Positions 21,901 to 30,000 of a DNA stretch of 64,000 nucleotides are shown here, piece after piece (within the stretch, counting starts at the first letter, position 1; every line of letters starts with the position of its first letter). The stretch is from the NCBI GenBank assembly GCA_036768485.1, contig JAVLUZ010000141.1:4849349-4913348 (forward strand), in the 5' to 3' direction. The notes under the pieces were generated by a model that made no database searches, was not told the origin of the DNA, and saw only the letters and a program-made list of their open reading frames with translations. The translations under genes and the position numbers were made by a program. Source of the DNA: Mermis nigrescens. Lineage: Eukaryota > Nematoda > Enoplea > Mermithida > Mermithidae.

Positions 21901-24900
21901 GTACTTATAAATTTTTTAATCATTACTATGATCATTTTGGTAATTGCAGTTTCAGCTTACATTGGCTTTTTGAGACTCAAGGTATACTGCCGACATAGGA
22001 CCCAACGCAGGACTCTTAAACACATGGTAGACGAAGTTGGGGTGGAACTCGCAAACTTGACCCCCTCTAGCTCATCCCAAGCCCCACAGGAACGCACCCC
22101 GGTGAAACCCATCCGTAGAAACCGAATATCAAAATTAAATAGCATTTGGGGGCTTATTCTACGAAAACGGCCACTTAAAACCCCCGATTCTGATCCAAAC
22201 TCCGAAATCCCAATAATTTACATAAGAATTTCAAGTGAAAAGATTCCGGCCTTGTTAGACTCCGGTTCTGAAGCATCAGTTATGAGCAGACGCCTTTGGG
22301 AATATCTTTTTGGGCCCGTAAACCCCTTGACTCGCTCCCCTGAGGACACACGACCTCTAATTCTCTCAACCGGGCAAGAAGTACAAGTTATTAATCGCAT
22401 GACATTAATGGTTACTATAGCATCACAGTGCATTTCAGTTACCTTCCTTATTTGTGACCTACCCACTATGACTCAAAATAATATTGATTGCATATTAGGA
22501 TGTGACACTTTATCTCAGCTTGATGACATAATTTTAAATATTAGTGCTCGAGCTGTAACTATAAATGCTTACTACCTTCCTTTTGCGGTCAATGGAGCAC
22601 CACACCCCTGGCGGGAGGAACGGTTTAGCAGCAACCTCACTGAACTGACCCCAGCAAAGCCAGCACCAAGCACTAAGCTTCTTAACATTCAAAGAACCAC
22701 ACCCGGGAAAACCGTGCTTGTAACTCAGTCGAGTGACACTATCTGTCACTGCCCCTCAATTACAGTCCATGTAAATGGCCGCCCCCTTAAGGCAATTATA
22801 GATACAGGAGCTACTGTTTCAGTCATCTTTAAGCGAACCCTGCTAAAGCTAGGGATTTGTCCCTCCACTGTATACCCTGCGGATAGTGTCATTCGGGGTA
22901 TTGAGGGACATGGCCTACCCGTCCTTGGGAGTGTTTGTGTTGACCTTGTCATAAATGGAAGACCCAAAAATACTACATTTTGCATACTAGAGAAAAGTCC
23001 TTTTGACATGATTATTGGACTAGATATATTAGTTGAATACCAAACTGTCCTCTTTGATTTTGCTTCCCGAACTCTGACCCTTGGGGGCGAACCCATCCAT
23101 TTTGTATGTAATGCTGAGATTGAACTACCCAATCCAACCATGGTTAGAATGTGTGAAACGGTCACTATCCCTGCCCGCTCAATTGTGGAGATCTATGGAC
23201 ACCCCACGGAACCCTTGCTGACAGAAAACGCAATTAATAAGCATTTTAATTTCGAACCCATTCACTCTCCATCTCGCAGTTTAGGATTAACCCTGTACCC
23301 CACCCTTTGCATGCCAGTTTGCAACCACATTCCAATCCAGGTCCTCAATCCCCTCACTACCGACATAAAATTGTATAAAAATTCCACATTAGGATATGCC
23401 ATACCCATGACCCACCCTCCCGACCCATCGGAAGACTTAGTAAAAGCAACCCCAAGAGTCATGGCTGCAACTATTTCATCCATACCTTCTAAAATGATTC
23501 ACGACATTCTTGACCAAATACAGACCAAAGTTAAATTCAATACCGCTTTATCTGCTGAGCAAACTCACGTTTTAATGGAATTTCTACAATCACACAAGAC
23601 TCTTTTTGTGCAACACGAAAATGACCTAGGGAAAACCACCCTCATCAGTCACCACATCAACACCGGAAACAATGCCCCAGTTAGAAGCTATCCTTATCGA
23701 GTACCTTTTGCGGACAGGGCTCGAATCGTATCTCATGTAAATCAAATGCTAGAATCAGGGGTCATAAGCCCATCCACGAGCCCCTGGGCTAGTCCCATTG
23801 TTTTAGTCAAGAAAAAGGACGGCTCTGATCGTTTTTGTGTAGATTACCGAAAACTCAACTCCATAACCAAAAAGGATACCTACCCCTTACCCAGAATTGA
23901 TGATATATTAGACACTATAGGAAAGGCTAAATATTTCTCTACTCTAGATCAAGCATGGGGGTATTGGCAAATCCCAGTCCACCCTTCTGACCGAGAAAAG
24001 ACAGCCTTCACAACGTTCGGCGGACTTTTTGAATTTAATGTCCTCCCTTTTGGCCTCTGTAATGCCCCTAGCACATACCAACGACTTATGGACACTGTTC
24101 TCCAAGGACTCCAGTGGAAAATTTGTTTGGTATATTTAGATGACATCCTAGTCTATTCTGAATCGTTTGAAGACCACATGCATAACTTAAACCTAGTTTT
24201 CACTCGACTCAGACAGGCAGGACTCAAATTAAGGCTAGAAAAATGTGAATTTTGTAAAGATGGAGTCAAATTCCTTGGACATGAACTCACGGCCAATGGA
24301 CTGTCCCCCGATAAAGCTAAGGTATATGCAATTGAACAGGTTAAGCCACCTCAAAATGTAGACCAGCTTCGATCCTTCCTTGGACTCATTTCCTATTATC
24401 GACGTTTTATCAAGGATTGTAGTAAAATTGCAACCCCTCTCAATAACCTTTTACGAAAAAATAAAGCTTTTGTATGGACCAGTGAATGCAACAGCGCTTT
24501 TCAGGCACTAAAAGTCTCACTCACAACTGCTCCCCTCCTAAAATTGCCAGATTTTAATCAGGATTTTTACATTCAAGCTGATGCTTCTGCCTATGGGATT
24601 GGCGCGGTCCTAAGCCAACTATTTGACGGACAGGAACATCCAATTGCATATATTAGTAGAACCCTCACAAAACCTGAGCGTAATTACTCAACAACTGAGC
24701 GTGAAGCGCTTGCTGTGGTTTGGGCTGTTAAAACTTTTCACCCCTATATCATTGGGCATCAAGTCCATATCCAAACTGATCATGCCCCACTTATTGGCCT
24801 TTTCAAAACGGACAATAACCTCACAGGACGGCTTGCTCGATGGCAAATCACTATGCAACAGTTTAACTATACATTGACTCATAAATCCCACGAAAAACAT

Positions 24901-26379
24901 AAAAATGCAGATGCTGTCTCTCGGTTCATTTTGGCAACTATCTACGAAGAAGACCCGCATATCATAGCCGAACAACGTAAGGATCCTGACTTGGCACCCA
25001 TCATTGCTTTTCTGGAAACTCGCACATTACCACCTGATCCCACTACACAGACCGTGATTCTATCAAAAGCTAAAATTTACTGTATGATAGACAAGTGCCT
25101 ACACAGACAGCTGGATAAACATGGGTCACAGCATACCATTGTAATCCCAGCTTCACTCCAAAAGGAAATACTAGAATCTTACCACAACGATGTTTTATCT
25201 GGCCACTTTGGGTTTGAAAAAACTTACCAACGGATAAGGCAAAAATATTTCTGGGAAGGAATGCTTAATGATGTAAAAAAGCACTGCACTGAATGCTTGG
25301 GTTGCGCCACCCGTAAATCACCTACCCATAAAATCCGCGCTGCCCTCTGTCCATTACCAGTGGAAGGCCCATTTGACCGGGTTGCGACTGACATTTTGGG
25401 TCCACTTCCACTCACTATTAAGGGAAATAAGTATATCATTGTTTTTACTGACTATCTCACTAAATGGGTTGAATGCTTTGCCATTTCTGACTGCACAGCC
25501 ACCACTACTGCTCTGAAATTCGTGGAAGGTGTTTTATGTCGACATTCAGCCCCAAAACAACTACTTTCTGATAGAGGAACAAATTATATGTCTCAATTAG
25601 TTAATGAAATATGTACTTTGTGCAACACGAAGAAAATTAACACAACCCCATACCACCCCCAAACTGACGGCCTTGTCGAGAAATTTAATCACACGTTGGC
25701 AACCATGCTCTCTATGTATGTTAGTTATAATCAGAGAGACTGGGATGAGATTCTCCCATATGTGACTTTTGCTTATAACTCCACTCAACAGACAACCACA
25801 AAGTTTTCCCCATTTGAACTACTCTATGGACGAACCCCTAGATTACCCATTGATGCAGCCCTGAACTTTAAACACTCACGATACACGATTGACTTGGACG
25901 ACTACCTTATTGACTTTAAGCAGTACTTGACCAAAGCTTGGACCATGGCAAGAGAAAATATCCGGAATGCCCAGGACACTCAAAAAACATACTACGATAA
26001 GAAAACGAGAAATGCGGACTACAAACTTGGAGACCTTGTCATGATCTTCAACCCTGCCACACCCCAGGGGAAAACACGTAAACTTATGCACCAATGGAAT
26101 GGGCCCTACCGGATAAAAACTGTGAAAATGCCAACTCTCATCGTTGAATCACTGGATGGGAAGGATGAATGGGGCCCCATACATGTTAATCGGACAAAAA
26201 TGTATAAGCCAAGTGTCGAACCAACCCAGAACCCACAGAAACCTGCGGAAAAGTCGCCGTCACACCAGGGAAAAACAAGTGGTCGCAATGGTCCACTGAC
26301 AGAACCCCCTCTACTTCCACCCACCCGTATAATCTTCGGAGCAGAAAAGATTAAACACAGACCTTGTGCATTTAATTAG
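18928..26379 (+). CDS. Gag-Env-PR-PR-RT-RNaseH-IN polyprotein
   Basis: 2483 codons (the frame is open from about 18853). Capsid-like gag residues 1-200; CCHC zinc knuckle CWKCGRLGHHAIRC at 222-235; linker to 438; signal-peptide-like hydrophobic run 441-462; envelope-like ectodomain to about 990; membrane anchor about 994-1018; first retropepsin-like motif DSGS at 1111; second motif DTGA at 1292; reverse transcriptase from about 1588 with YLDD at 1736-1739; RNase H with QADAS near 1882; integrase HHCC zinc region about 2085-2130 and D2155, D2215, E2251 (D-D-35-E); a GPY-type tail (HQWNGPYRIK). No stop or frameshift separates gag from pol. The fused layout with envelope in the middle is not the usual gypsy order, where env follows pol. 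Confidence 0.93.
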   Translation: MLFNRFATAHNLNEQRKISLLPTFLRGLALTFFNRREQETLNNPLTYLEWANELKTEFPAGRDSALREMELVHRTQRSNETVSEFAVDIRTLVKSAYPTLNTEQRETVAKGAFLRGLKPEIKRFTLLGTEPKNLEEAIRRATQQEIQDQAYGTSTSTFDTKQTPPELSVLTTTMNNLSRQIANLNFRSPQQTNWRSKEPFNRNQGPWKRDVSPWNSQGKNRCWKCGRLGHHAIRCPQNFHSPHPSSTNFGVNNQNTSRPPPPVGIGRSRDPSRLNSAPIGSSNRHVMAMSEYIGPNEKVPANPNNFTEVENAFSLSKSCPDGIDVVDFPVEGYRFDCINFLVLEGHGEGKGLGQKPLTRENVALDSLPRVWTVKEVPVDLGGLGGDTPVTNNYRSKACTKGQSACLGVMNAPRSPKSEAAAGNVKIDSFDCVHDGSRVKKLIFSPFLTTFCLLLFLLPHGFCQVPPNVRTYNFCGTLQGGYALAVPKTVDCVPPIIHSPTPYSMKVDIWVPIDTPYRAEAIKCYIHNRTICTHTGFLGSKGIIYDRSTTRSVSAAVCSETWKTKNWGTETLLRRQHGLWATTNNLTLDFSWCCRDICKTATNFFIEVGQVGTTDGDTLSSDLFDMAGCHAQTGKCTTDEAVVIWDPYPLKSFCKYHKLGTFTVDVNFPFVIAKELQSSFTLTNSTAACKLLSAYETLQGVIIKVIMGRDNFFLREHYYGRIPREPQNTTHPTKMRITDPENAKLQYLEQRILQIEQEAFRNVWLELCRSAQRQLDTIKQLLRIDTTAGARVLLRRSDIHAVFAGDALMVWPCTPVNTTKIYWNHRVRDVCYEYLPVEVGSQRLYALPGGTDLTMFSHKIPCERVVKSIYYKKPNYYSAQGSVHVSQTPLQLIWAGNWTPFTFDSPTLFHDTMSTLGGARNTHDLEQKVNRLMEYTSQLSENPALVYQILTGTGTAINSVLDHSQQKFEHLLNRAAIGTSNTLSHLLHGLYQVLINFLIITMIILVIAVSAYIGFLRLKVYCRHRTQRRTLKHMVDEVGVELANLTPSSSSQAPQERTPVKPIRRNRISKLNSIWGLILRKRPLKTPDSDPNSEIPIIYIRISSEKIPALLDSGSEASVMSRRLWEYLFGPVNPLTRSPEDTRPLILSTGQEVQVINRMTLMVTIASQCISVTFLICDLPTMTQNNIDCILGCDTLSQLDDIILNISARAVTINAYYLPFAVNGAPHPWREERFSSNLTELTPAKPAPSTKLLNIQRTTPGKTVLVTQSSDTICHCPSITVHVNGRPLKAIIDTGATVSVIFKRTLLKLGICPSTVYPADSVIRGIEGHGLPVLGSVCVDLVINGRPKNTTFCILEKSPFDMIIGLDILVEYQTVLFDFASRTLTLGGEPIHFVCNAEIELPNPTMVRMCETVTIPARSIVEIYGHPTEPLLTENAINKHFNFEPIHSPSRSLGLTLYPTLCMPVCNHIPIQVLNPLTTDIKLYKNSTLGYAIPMTHPPDPSEDLVKATPRVMAATISSIPSKMIHDILDQIQTKVKFNTALSAEQTHVLMEFLQSHKTLFVQHENDLGKTTLISHHINTGNNAPVRSYPYRVPFADRARIVSHVNQMLESGVISPSTSPWASPIVLVKKKDGSDRFCVDYRKLNSITKKDTYPLPRIDDILDTIGKAKYFSTLDQAWGYWQIPVHPSDREKTAFTTFGGLFEFNVLPFGLCNAPSTYQRLMDTVLQGLQWKICLVYLDDILVYSESFEDHMHNLNLVFTRLRQAGLKLRLEKCEFCKDGVKFLGHELTANGLSPDKAKVYAIEQVKPPQNVDQLRSFLGLISYYRRFIKDCSKIATPLNNLLRKNKAFVWTSECNSAFQALKVSLTTAPLLKLPDFNQDFYIQADASAYGIGAVLSQLFDGQEHPIAYISRTLTKPERNYSTTEREALAVVWAVKTFHPYIIGHQVHIQTDHAPLIGLFKTDNNLTGRLARWQITMQQFNYTLTHKSHEKHKNADAVSRFILATIYEEDPHIIAEQRKDPDLAPIIAFLETRTLPPDPTTQTVILSKAKIYCMIDKCLHRQLDKHGSQHTIVIPASLQKEILESYHNDVLSGHFGFEKTYQRIRQKYFWEGMLNDVKKHCTECLGCATRKSPTHKIRAALCPLPVEGPFDRVATDILGPLPLTIKGNKYIIVFTDYLTKWVECFAISDCTATTTALKFVEGVLCRHSAPKQLLSDRGTNYMSQLVNEICTLCNTKKINTTPYHPQTDGLVEKFNHTLATMLSMYVSYNQRDWDEILPYVTFAYNSTQQTTTKFSPFELLYGRTPRLPIDAALNFKHSRYTIDLDDYLIDFKQYLTKAWTMARENIRNAQDTQKTYYDKKTRNADYKLGDLVMIFNPATPQGKTRKLMHQWNGPYRIKTVKMPTLIVESLDGKDEWGPIHVNRTKMYKPSVEPTQNPQKPAEKSPSHQGKTSGRNGPLTEPPLLPPTRIIFGAEKIKHRPCAFN
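20146..22020 (+). other. Envelope-like glycoprotein domain within the polyprotein
   Basis: An in-frame domain with a hydrophobic leader (20248-20313, ending GFCQ), sixteen ectodomain cysteines, several N-glycosylation sites (e.g. NRT, NLT, NST, NWT), an amphipathic helical stretch before the membrane, and one membrane anchor at about 21907-21981 followed by a basic tail (CRHRTQRRTLK). The spacing of cysteine pairs and the IWVP and WCC motifs remind me of chuvirus-type (Jingchuvirales) glycoproteins rather than the baculovirus-F-like env of errantiviruses; this is inference. An internal ATG at about 20152 (MNAPRS) and an AG at about 20194 could allow separate or spliced expression. Confidence 0.7.
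22228..23100 (+). other. Two successive retropepsin-like domains
   Basis: First: PALLDSGSEASVM (D at 22258), later IDCILGCDTLSQLDD. Second: KAIIDTGATVSVIF (D at 22801), later FDMIIGLDILVEY. Both show the catalytic D-[ST]-G, and the downstream ILG/IIG-x-D strand of clan AA aspartic proteases. Retroelement proteases normally have one such domain and work as homodimers. The first carries S after DSG, an active variant in some families. Confidence 0.75.
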
Positions 26380-26458
26380 CTAAATTCGAATCATCTATAA
26401 CATTTTTTTCCCTCACACTAAATGAAAATCTGCACAGCTCTCCTTCTTTTTAAGCATA

Positions 26459-26713
26459 ATGGCCAATGCTACACCCACTCAGCAGCCCCCAGTACAGCAA
26501 CTCATGATAACCGCCCCACAACGACAACCAGACCAACCCGCACGTATGGCTTATTGTCCTGCCTCCCCGACTACTGCACTGCGATTTAAATTTAAGCGTC
26601 TGACAAGAATGATAGCGCCCTGGACTGCTGAAATTGATGAATCAAACACTATTTCCCCTACTGTATTTAAATTTGTCTCACATTCACGCCGCGCTCCTCC
26701 ACACACACATTGA
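26459..26713 (+). CDS. Small accessory frame 1 of the gypsy element
   Basis: 84 codons starting 80 bp after the pol stop. Proline/glutamine-rich N terminus, then a basic stretch (RFKFKRLTRM) and a histidine/arginine end. Not recognised; could be an accessory protein or an exon. No membrane segment. Confidence 0.35.
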   Translation: MANATPTQQPPVQQLMITAPQRQPDQPARMAYCPASPTTALRFKFKRLTRMIAPWTAEIDESNTISPTVFKFVSHSRRAPPHTH

Positions 26714-26873
26714 TGTACCATTTTAAAATGCTTAAGGGTGGTGTGGTGACTTCTCTTTCTCTTGGGAACCCTAATACCACCTGTCCCAACCCTTGCAGTA
26801 AAGACATACATTATAGTTAACCCTCATCTTTTTGCTAGTACCTACTCTAAAATTGGCAACACTTTTTCTGAAC

Positions 26874-27106
26874 ATGGCTGACAAGGATGTATCCCAAACG
26901 CCAACTACTGAATCTCCACAGCCATTGGAGCAGCAACAGCAAGTAAACAGCCAATCTCCACCCCACTCCCCACAGACTCTCCTTCCGACTATGATTTTGA
27001 TGATTGGGCGCATAGGAACCATGAACTAGAGCGTGAAATATTTTTCAACAACTTTAAAGCAAACTTACTCCGGCTTTTAAATGAAGGGTGCAGTGAAGAA
27101 TGACAT
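26874..27106 (+). CDS. Small accessory frame 2, frameshifted
   Basis: ATG 26874 gives MADKDVSQTPTTESPQPLEQ and a Q-rich run. After about 26960 the more protein-like reading is in another frame: DSPSDYDFDDWAHRNHELER, continuing to LLRLLNEGCSEE before a stop at about 27100. Together they suggest one acidic protein of about 75 residues with a single indel. Function unknown. Confidence 0.35.
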
Positions 27107-27405
27107 TGACTACCACCCTTATTCTAGGATCCAATATTGCGTTCATTCTTGAATGTCTATTTCAATTGTTAATTGCTTGTTTCACTAATAAACTAATAAC
27201 CCATACCTTCAGTCTTATAAAACCCCTATTAAGTATGTACTATCCACCTGGACCAGACAAGGGAAATTGGCGCTGGGAGGGTGAGAAGCTCCCAACCAAC
27301 CCAGTAACTACACCGCCAAAGGGGGGAAGGGAAGCAAACTGTGAAACAGACACCAACACCCCCAAACACAAACAGACACCAACACCCCCAAACACATTAT
27401 CTTAG
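27100..27405 (+). CDS. Small accessory frame 3, doubtful
   Basis: 101 codons with a hydrophobic N-terminal half (LILGSNIAFILECLFQLLI) that could span a membrane, then a proline/threonine-rich end containing a short duplicated segment (ACACCCCCAAACACAAACAG at about 27356 and again). Not recognised. Confidence 0.25.
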   Translation: MTLTTTLILGSNIAFILECLFQLLIACFTNKLITHTFSLIKPLLSMYYPPGPDKGNWRWEGEKLPTNPVTTPPKGGREANCETDTNTPKHKQTPTPPNTLS

Positions 27406-27519
27406 TTAATCTATATTTGCTTATGTTATCCTGAATGTAACCCTTGTATATATATAAAGGATCCAATTTGAGCCAATTGTACAAAAATGTAGAATTATTC
27501 CAAATTATTATTTTCAATG

Positions 27520-27712
27520 AGCAACAACACGGAGCGATCAGCAACCAACCCAAAGCTATGAATCCAACCCAAACCCACTACCCAGACGTCCTCGACCAGA
27601 TCCAGACCCTCTCTGTGAATTTCGCTACTTAGATCTACAGACACGCTTAAAAAAGCTGAGGCGGGAGATTGACTATTTGAAACTTCGGTTCCAAGACAAA
27701 ATAAAAGGATAA
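27520..27712 (+). CDS. Short coiled-coil frame in the accessory region
   Basis: An open stretch without ATG, proline/arginine-rich then helical: YLDLQTRLKKLRREIDYLKL, with leucines at heptad spacing, ending at TAA 27710-27712. An ATG in a neighbouring frame (27519, MSNNTERSATNP) suggests one lost base or splicing. Confidence 0.35.
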
Positions 27713-27832
27713 GGACATGTAAATGATCCTTGCACTCCCCAGAAAACTTGAACCACATTGTACCTAGTTGTAAGCATTTTCTCATGGCTCATGTGACAAA
27801 TTAAACTATGCCTTAATAGCTACCCTCTTCAG

Positions 27833-28696
27833 ATGTCCGCAGCAACCCCAACACGCTCAAGGCAGTCCTCAGTTGCCTCCTTCGAATCCACCCAATCGTC
27901 CTTAACTTCAAACAGCAGTGAGAAAAACTGCCACAACTGGAAAGATGAACACGACTCCCAACCCAGAATCCCACTGCTGATTGCCAACAATTGGTTGAGA
28001 AGACTCCACCGATTCCCTGGCCAGTTCCGAAGCTTGTGCGTGCCACATGACAACATCACCCCCAAACAGGCAGCCTACTTACTCGAATCCGACCCCCATG
28101 TACCAAAGACTTTGGCCCTTTCTGAATTGAAAAACCCAAATGAAAACACCAATCAACTCCAACCCATTGAACTGTTTGGCCTTGCTCGTCCCGATGGACT
28201 CGTGATCCTGTTTGATGTAACCGAACTCGGAGGGATCCCAGAACCTATCCTGAACCTTCTGAAAGATACAACTTTCCTCATTATGTCCTACAGCGAAAGT
28301 GCCCTCAACCGCATTGACCTATCACTACACAACTGGTACACCGAATTACAAATGCTGCGCGTTTTACTAGAACTCCAGTCCCGCACTCCGTCAATGCTTG
28401 CTGAACTAAAAATTGGTAGCGAACTCGAACTCCCATGTACTTTGAAATCCATATTTCGACTAGATTTACCATCGGACACCCACACACGCTGTGCTTACGA
28501 AGCCTTGGCGACTTTTGATGTCTTCACCTTCTTGGATCAACGTGGTGCTGACATTCGAAGAGCTGGGATTGTCTGGCCAAACAATGGAGTTTGGCCTAGG
28601 CCTAACACAGCAGGATCATCGCAAGGCAGCTGCACCATCCCAACAACAACAACAACAACAAAACACACCAGAGCCCTGGCCCTATACCGCTGTTGA
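27833..28696 (+). CDS. Accessory protein, possibly 3'-5' exonuclease-like
   Basis: 287 codons between pol and the 3' LTR. Serine-rich N terminus (1-35), then a globular part. Residues about 130-245 show, in order, a hydrophobic strand with acidic pair (LVILFDVTEL), ILNLLKDTTFLIMSYSES, a helix with D (LNRIDLSLHNW), a K-containing element (TLKSIFRLDLPSD) and YEALATFDVFTFLD. This order recalls the three Exo motifs of DEDD (RNase D/EXD1-type) exonucleases, but the first motif is D-x-x-E rather than D-x-E and the third is stretched, so if related it may lack activity. The last 40 or so codons (polythreonine, KHTRALALYRC) look frameshifted; the CAACAA run reads as polyglutamine in another frame. 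Codon use matches the pol frame. Confidence 0.4.
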   Translation: MSAATPTRSRQSSVASFESTQSSLTSNSSEKNCHNWKDEHDSQPRIPLLIANNWLRRLHRFPGQFRSLCVPHDNITPKQAAYLLESDPHVPKTLALSELKNPNENTNQLQPIELFGLARPDGLVILFDVTELGGIPEPILNLLKDTTFLIMSYSESALNRIDLSLHNWYTELQMLRVLLELQSRTPSMLAELKIGSELELPCTLKSIFRLDLPSDTHTRCAYEALATFDVFTFLDQRGADIRRAGIVWPNNGVWPRPNTAGSSQGSCTIPTTTTTTKHTRALALYRC

Positions 28697-29047
28697 CAAC
28701 TGATGTCGTAGAAACCAACTTTGCCCGTCTCATTGACCGAATCCAGGCCGACTTTCATCACAACTTCCAAGGATGCCGCGACTACTAACTGGACCCCAGA
28801 GTACCATGCATTTTACCGACATTGGGTCAACGCCCTATATGCTGAGTTTCCATACCTCCCGCGACTCGGAGCTGCAACACAAAGAATATCGCATACGCAC
28901 AACAATTGACTACAAGATACAGAACAAGAACCCAAGGAAACGACGCCCCATTAAAGACTGATATCTGATATTATTACCGTAATATTGTGTTTTGTTTACT
29001 CCTCCAGCCTTCTGTTCTCATTTTTCAGTGAGGGCACTGAATACCGT
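28697..29047 (+). other. End of accessory region, broken frames
   Basis: Frame fragments such as TDVVETNFARLIDRIQADF and NWTPEYHAFYRHWVNALYAE look protein-like but lie in different frames separated by stops, consistent with decay after indels in the preceding CAA repeat. Confidence 0.4.
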
Positions 29048-29058
29048 AGGGGGGAAAA
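29048..29058 (+). other. Polypurine tract
   Basis: AGGGGGGAAAA ends directly at the 3' LTR start, the expected plus-strand primer position. Confidence 0.85.
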
Positions 29059-29627
29059 TGTAATGAAAACTGCTCTAATCCAAAATAACTTCAAATTCCA
29101 CACTTCTTTCGGCAACTCAAAATAGACTACCTCCCATGGAGCAATTAAAGTGACAAATCATCTCCGGCTGTCAAAACGGCTACTTCAAAAGAACACTCAT
29201 CACCCTGATTGATCCGATTTCGAATCTATTCACGTGCAACTAACCCAGCGCAAAACACTTAACTTGATATTCACGTGATAACTAAAATATTGCACTACTC
29301 ATCCCAAAACTTACTTATGATAAAACCGGAAACTTAAAATAACTGACAACTCTATTATCATCAATTAACTGGGCGTGGGCACCACCCTTCCTTTGATCTG
29401 CCGTTCTCCTAACTGGTATTTAAACCCGTATCCCTGACACAATCAGCCTATTCGCCGACTCGCTCCTCCGGGCCTCATTCGCTCCGCGTGTTGTTGCCTA
29501 CACGTTCTACCTATATTCGCATTTTAATCGACTGTTGCGTCGTGTGCCCAAGTTGCGATAATTATATTTTGTCAGTTACTGTTGTAGTACAATACTCGGC
29601 TACTCTAACCCCCATCGTTCCTTTACA
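29059..29627 (+). repeat. 3' LTR of gypsy element
   Basis: 569 bp, pairs with 17940-18507. Confidence 0.95.
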
Positions 29628-29910
29628 ATAAGTTGAAACTCTAAACTCAATAGACTAACATTTTAAGCAGAGCCGCGAACTCCCGCCGCTGGTTTTTTAT
29701 TTAGCGCACTTACTGTAGTATGTCCCAACACTGTTCAAATGCATGAATTGAATTTATGTTGACGGTCTAGTGCATAAAAAATGGAAGAATTGCAGCTGTT
29801 TGCCCCCACTGAGCTTGTTTGTCGACTTACAGTTAATCTTCTTGTTACGCTTACTGTAGCCTTCAAAAAACTTTGCTGTTAAAATTCTTAAATAAATGAA
29901 ACATACAATA
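29628..29910. mobile_element. Partial MITE-D copy abutting the 3' LTR
   Basis: Matches 9180-9518 of the complete MITE-D, including TTTATTTAGCGCACTTA and the right TIR (AAATGAAACATACAATA). The tRNA-like segment present in the complete copy is missing: CGAACTCCCGCCGCTGG replaces it. Confidence 0.8.
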
Positions 29911-30000
29911 GTTATAAAATGTAGACAATTAAAAAAAACCCCAGAAGAACATTTTGTTAATTTTTTAAATGAGAGTTGTAACTGCATAGTTTAAAGAGTC

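Larger units (their letters stand above)
17940..29627 (+). mobile_element. Ty3/gypsy LTR retrotransposon carrying an envelope-like gene
   Basis: An 11.7-kb element with TG...CA LTRs (17940-18507 and 29059-29627), a polypurine tract directly before the 3' LTR and a nearly intact gag-env-PR-RT-RH-IN frame. The IN-after-RT order and the RT/IN motifs place it in Ty3/gypsy. It is about twice the length of a usual gypsy element, owing to the envelope insert and the 2.7-kb region between pol and the 3' LTR. Immediate flanks (AGATA left, ATAAG right) are not a target duplication, and the right flank lies inside a MITE-D copy that is not continued on the left. Confidence 0.95.

Noticed and set aside
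19065..26324. Numerous minus-strand frames of 60-140 codons across the gypsy element
   Set aside because: Shadows of the 2483-codon plus-strand frame, which carries all the recognisable motifs.
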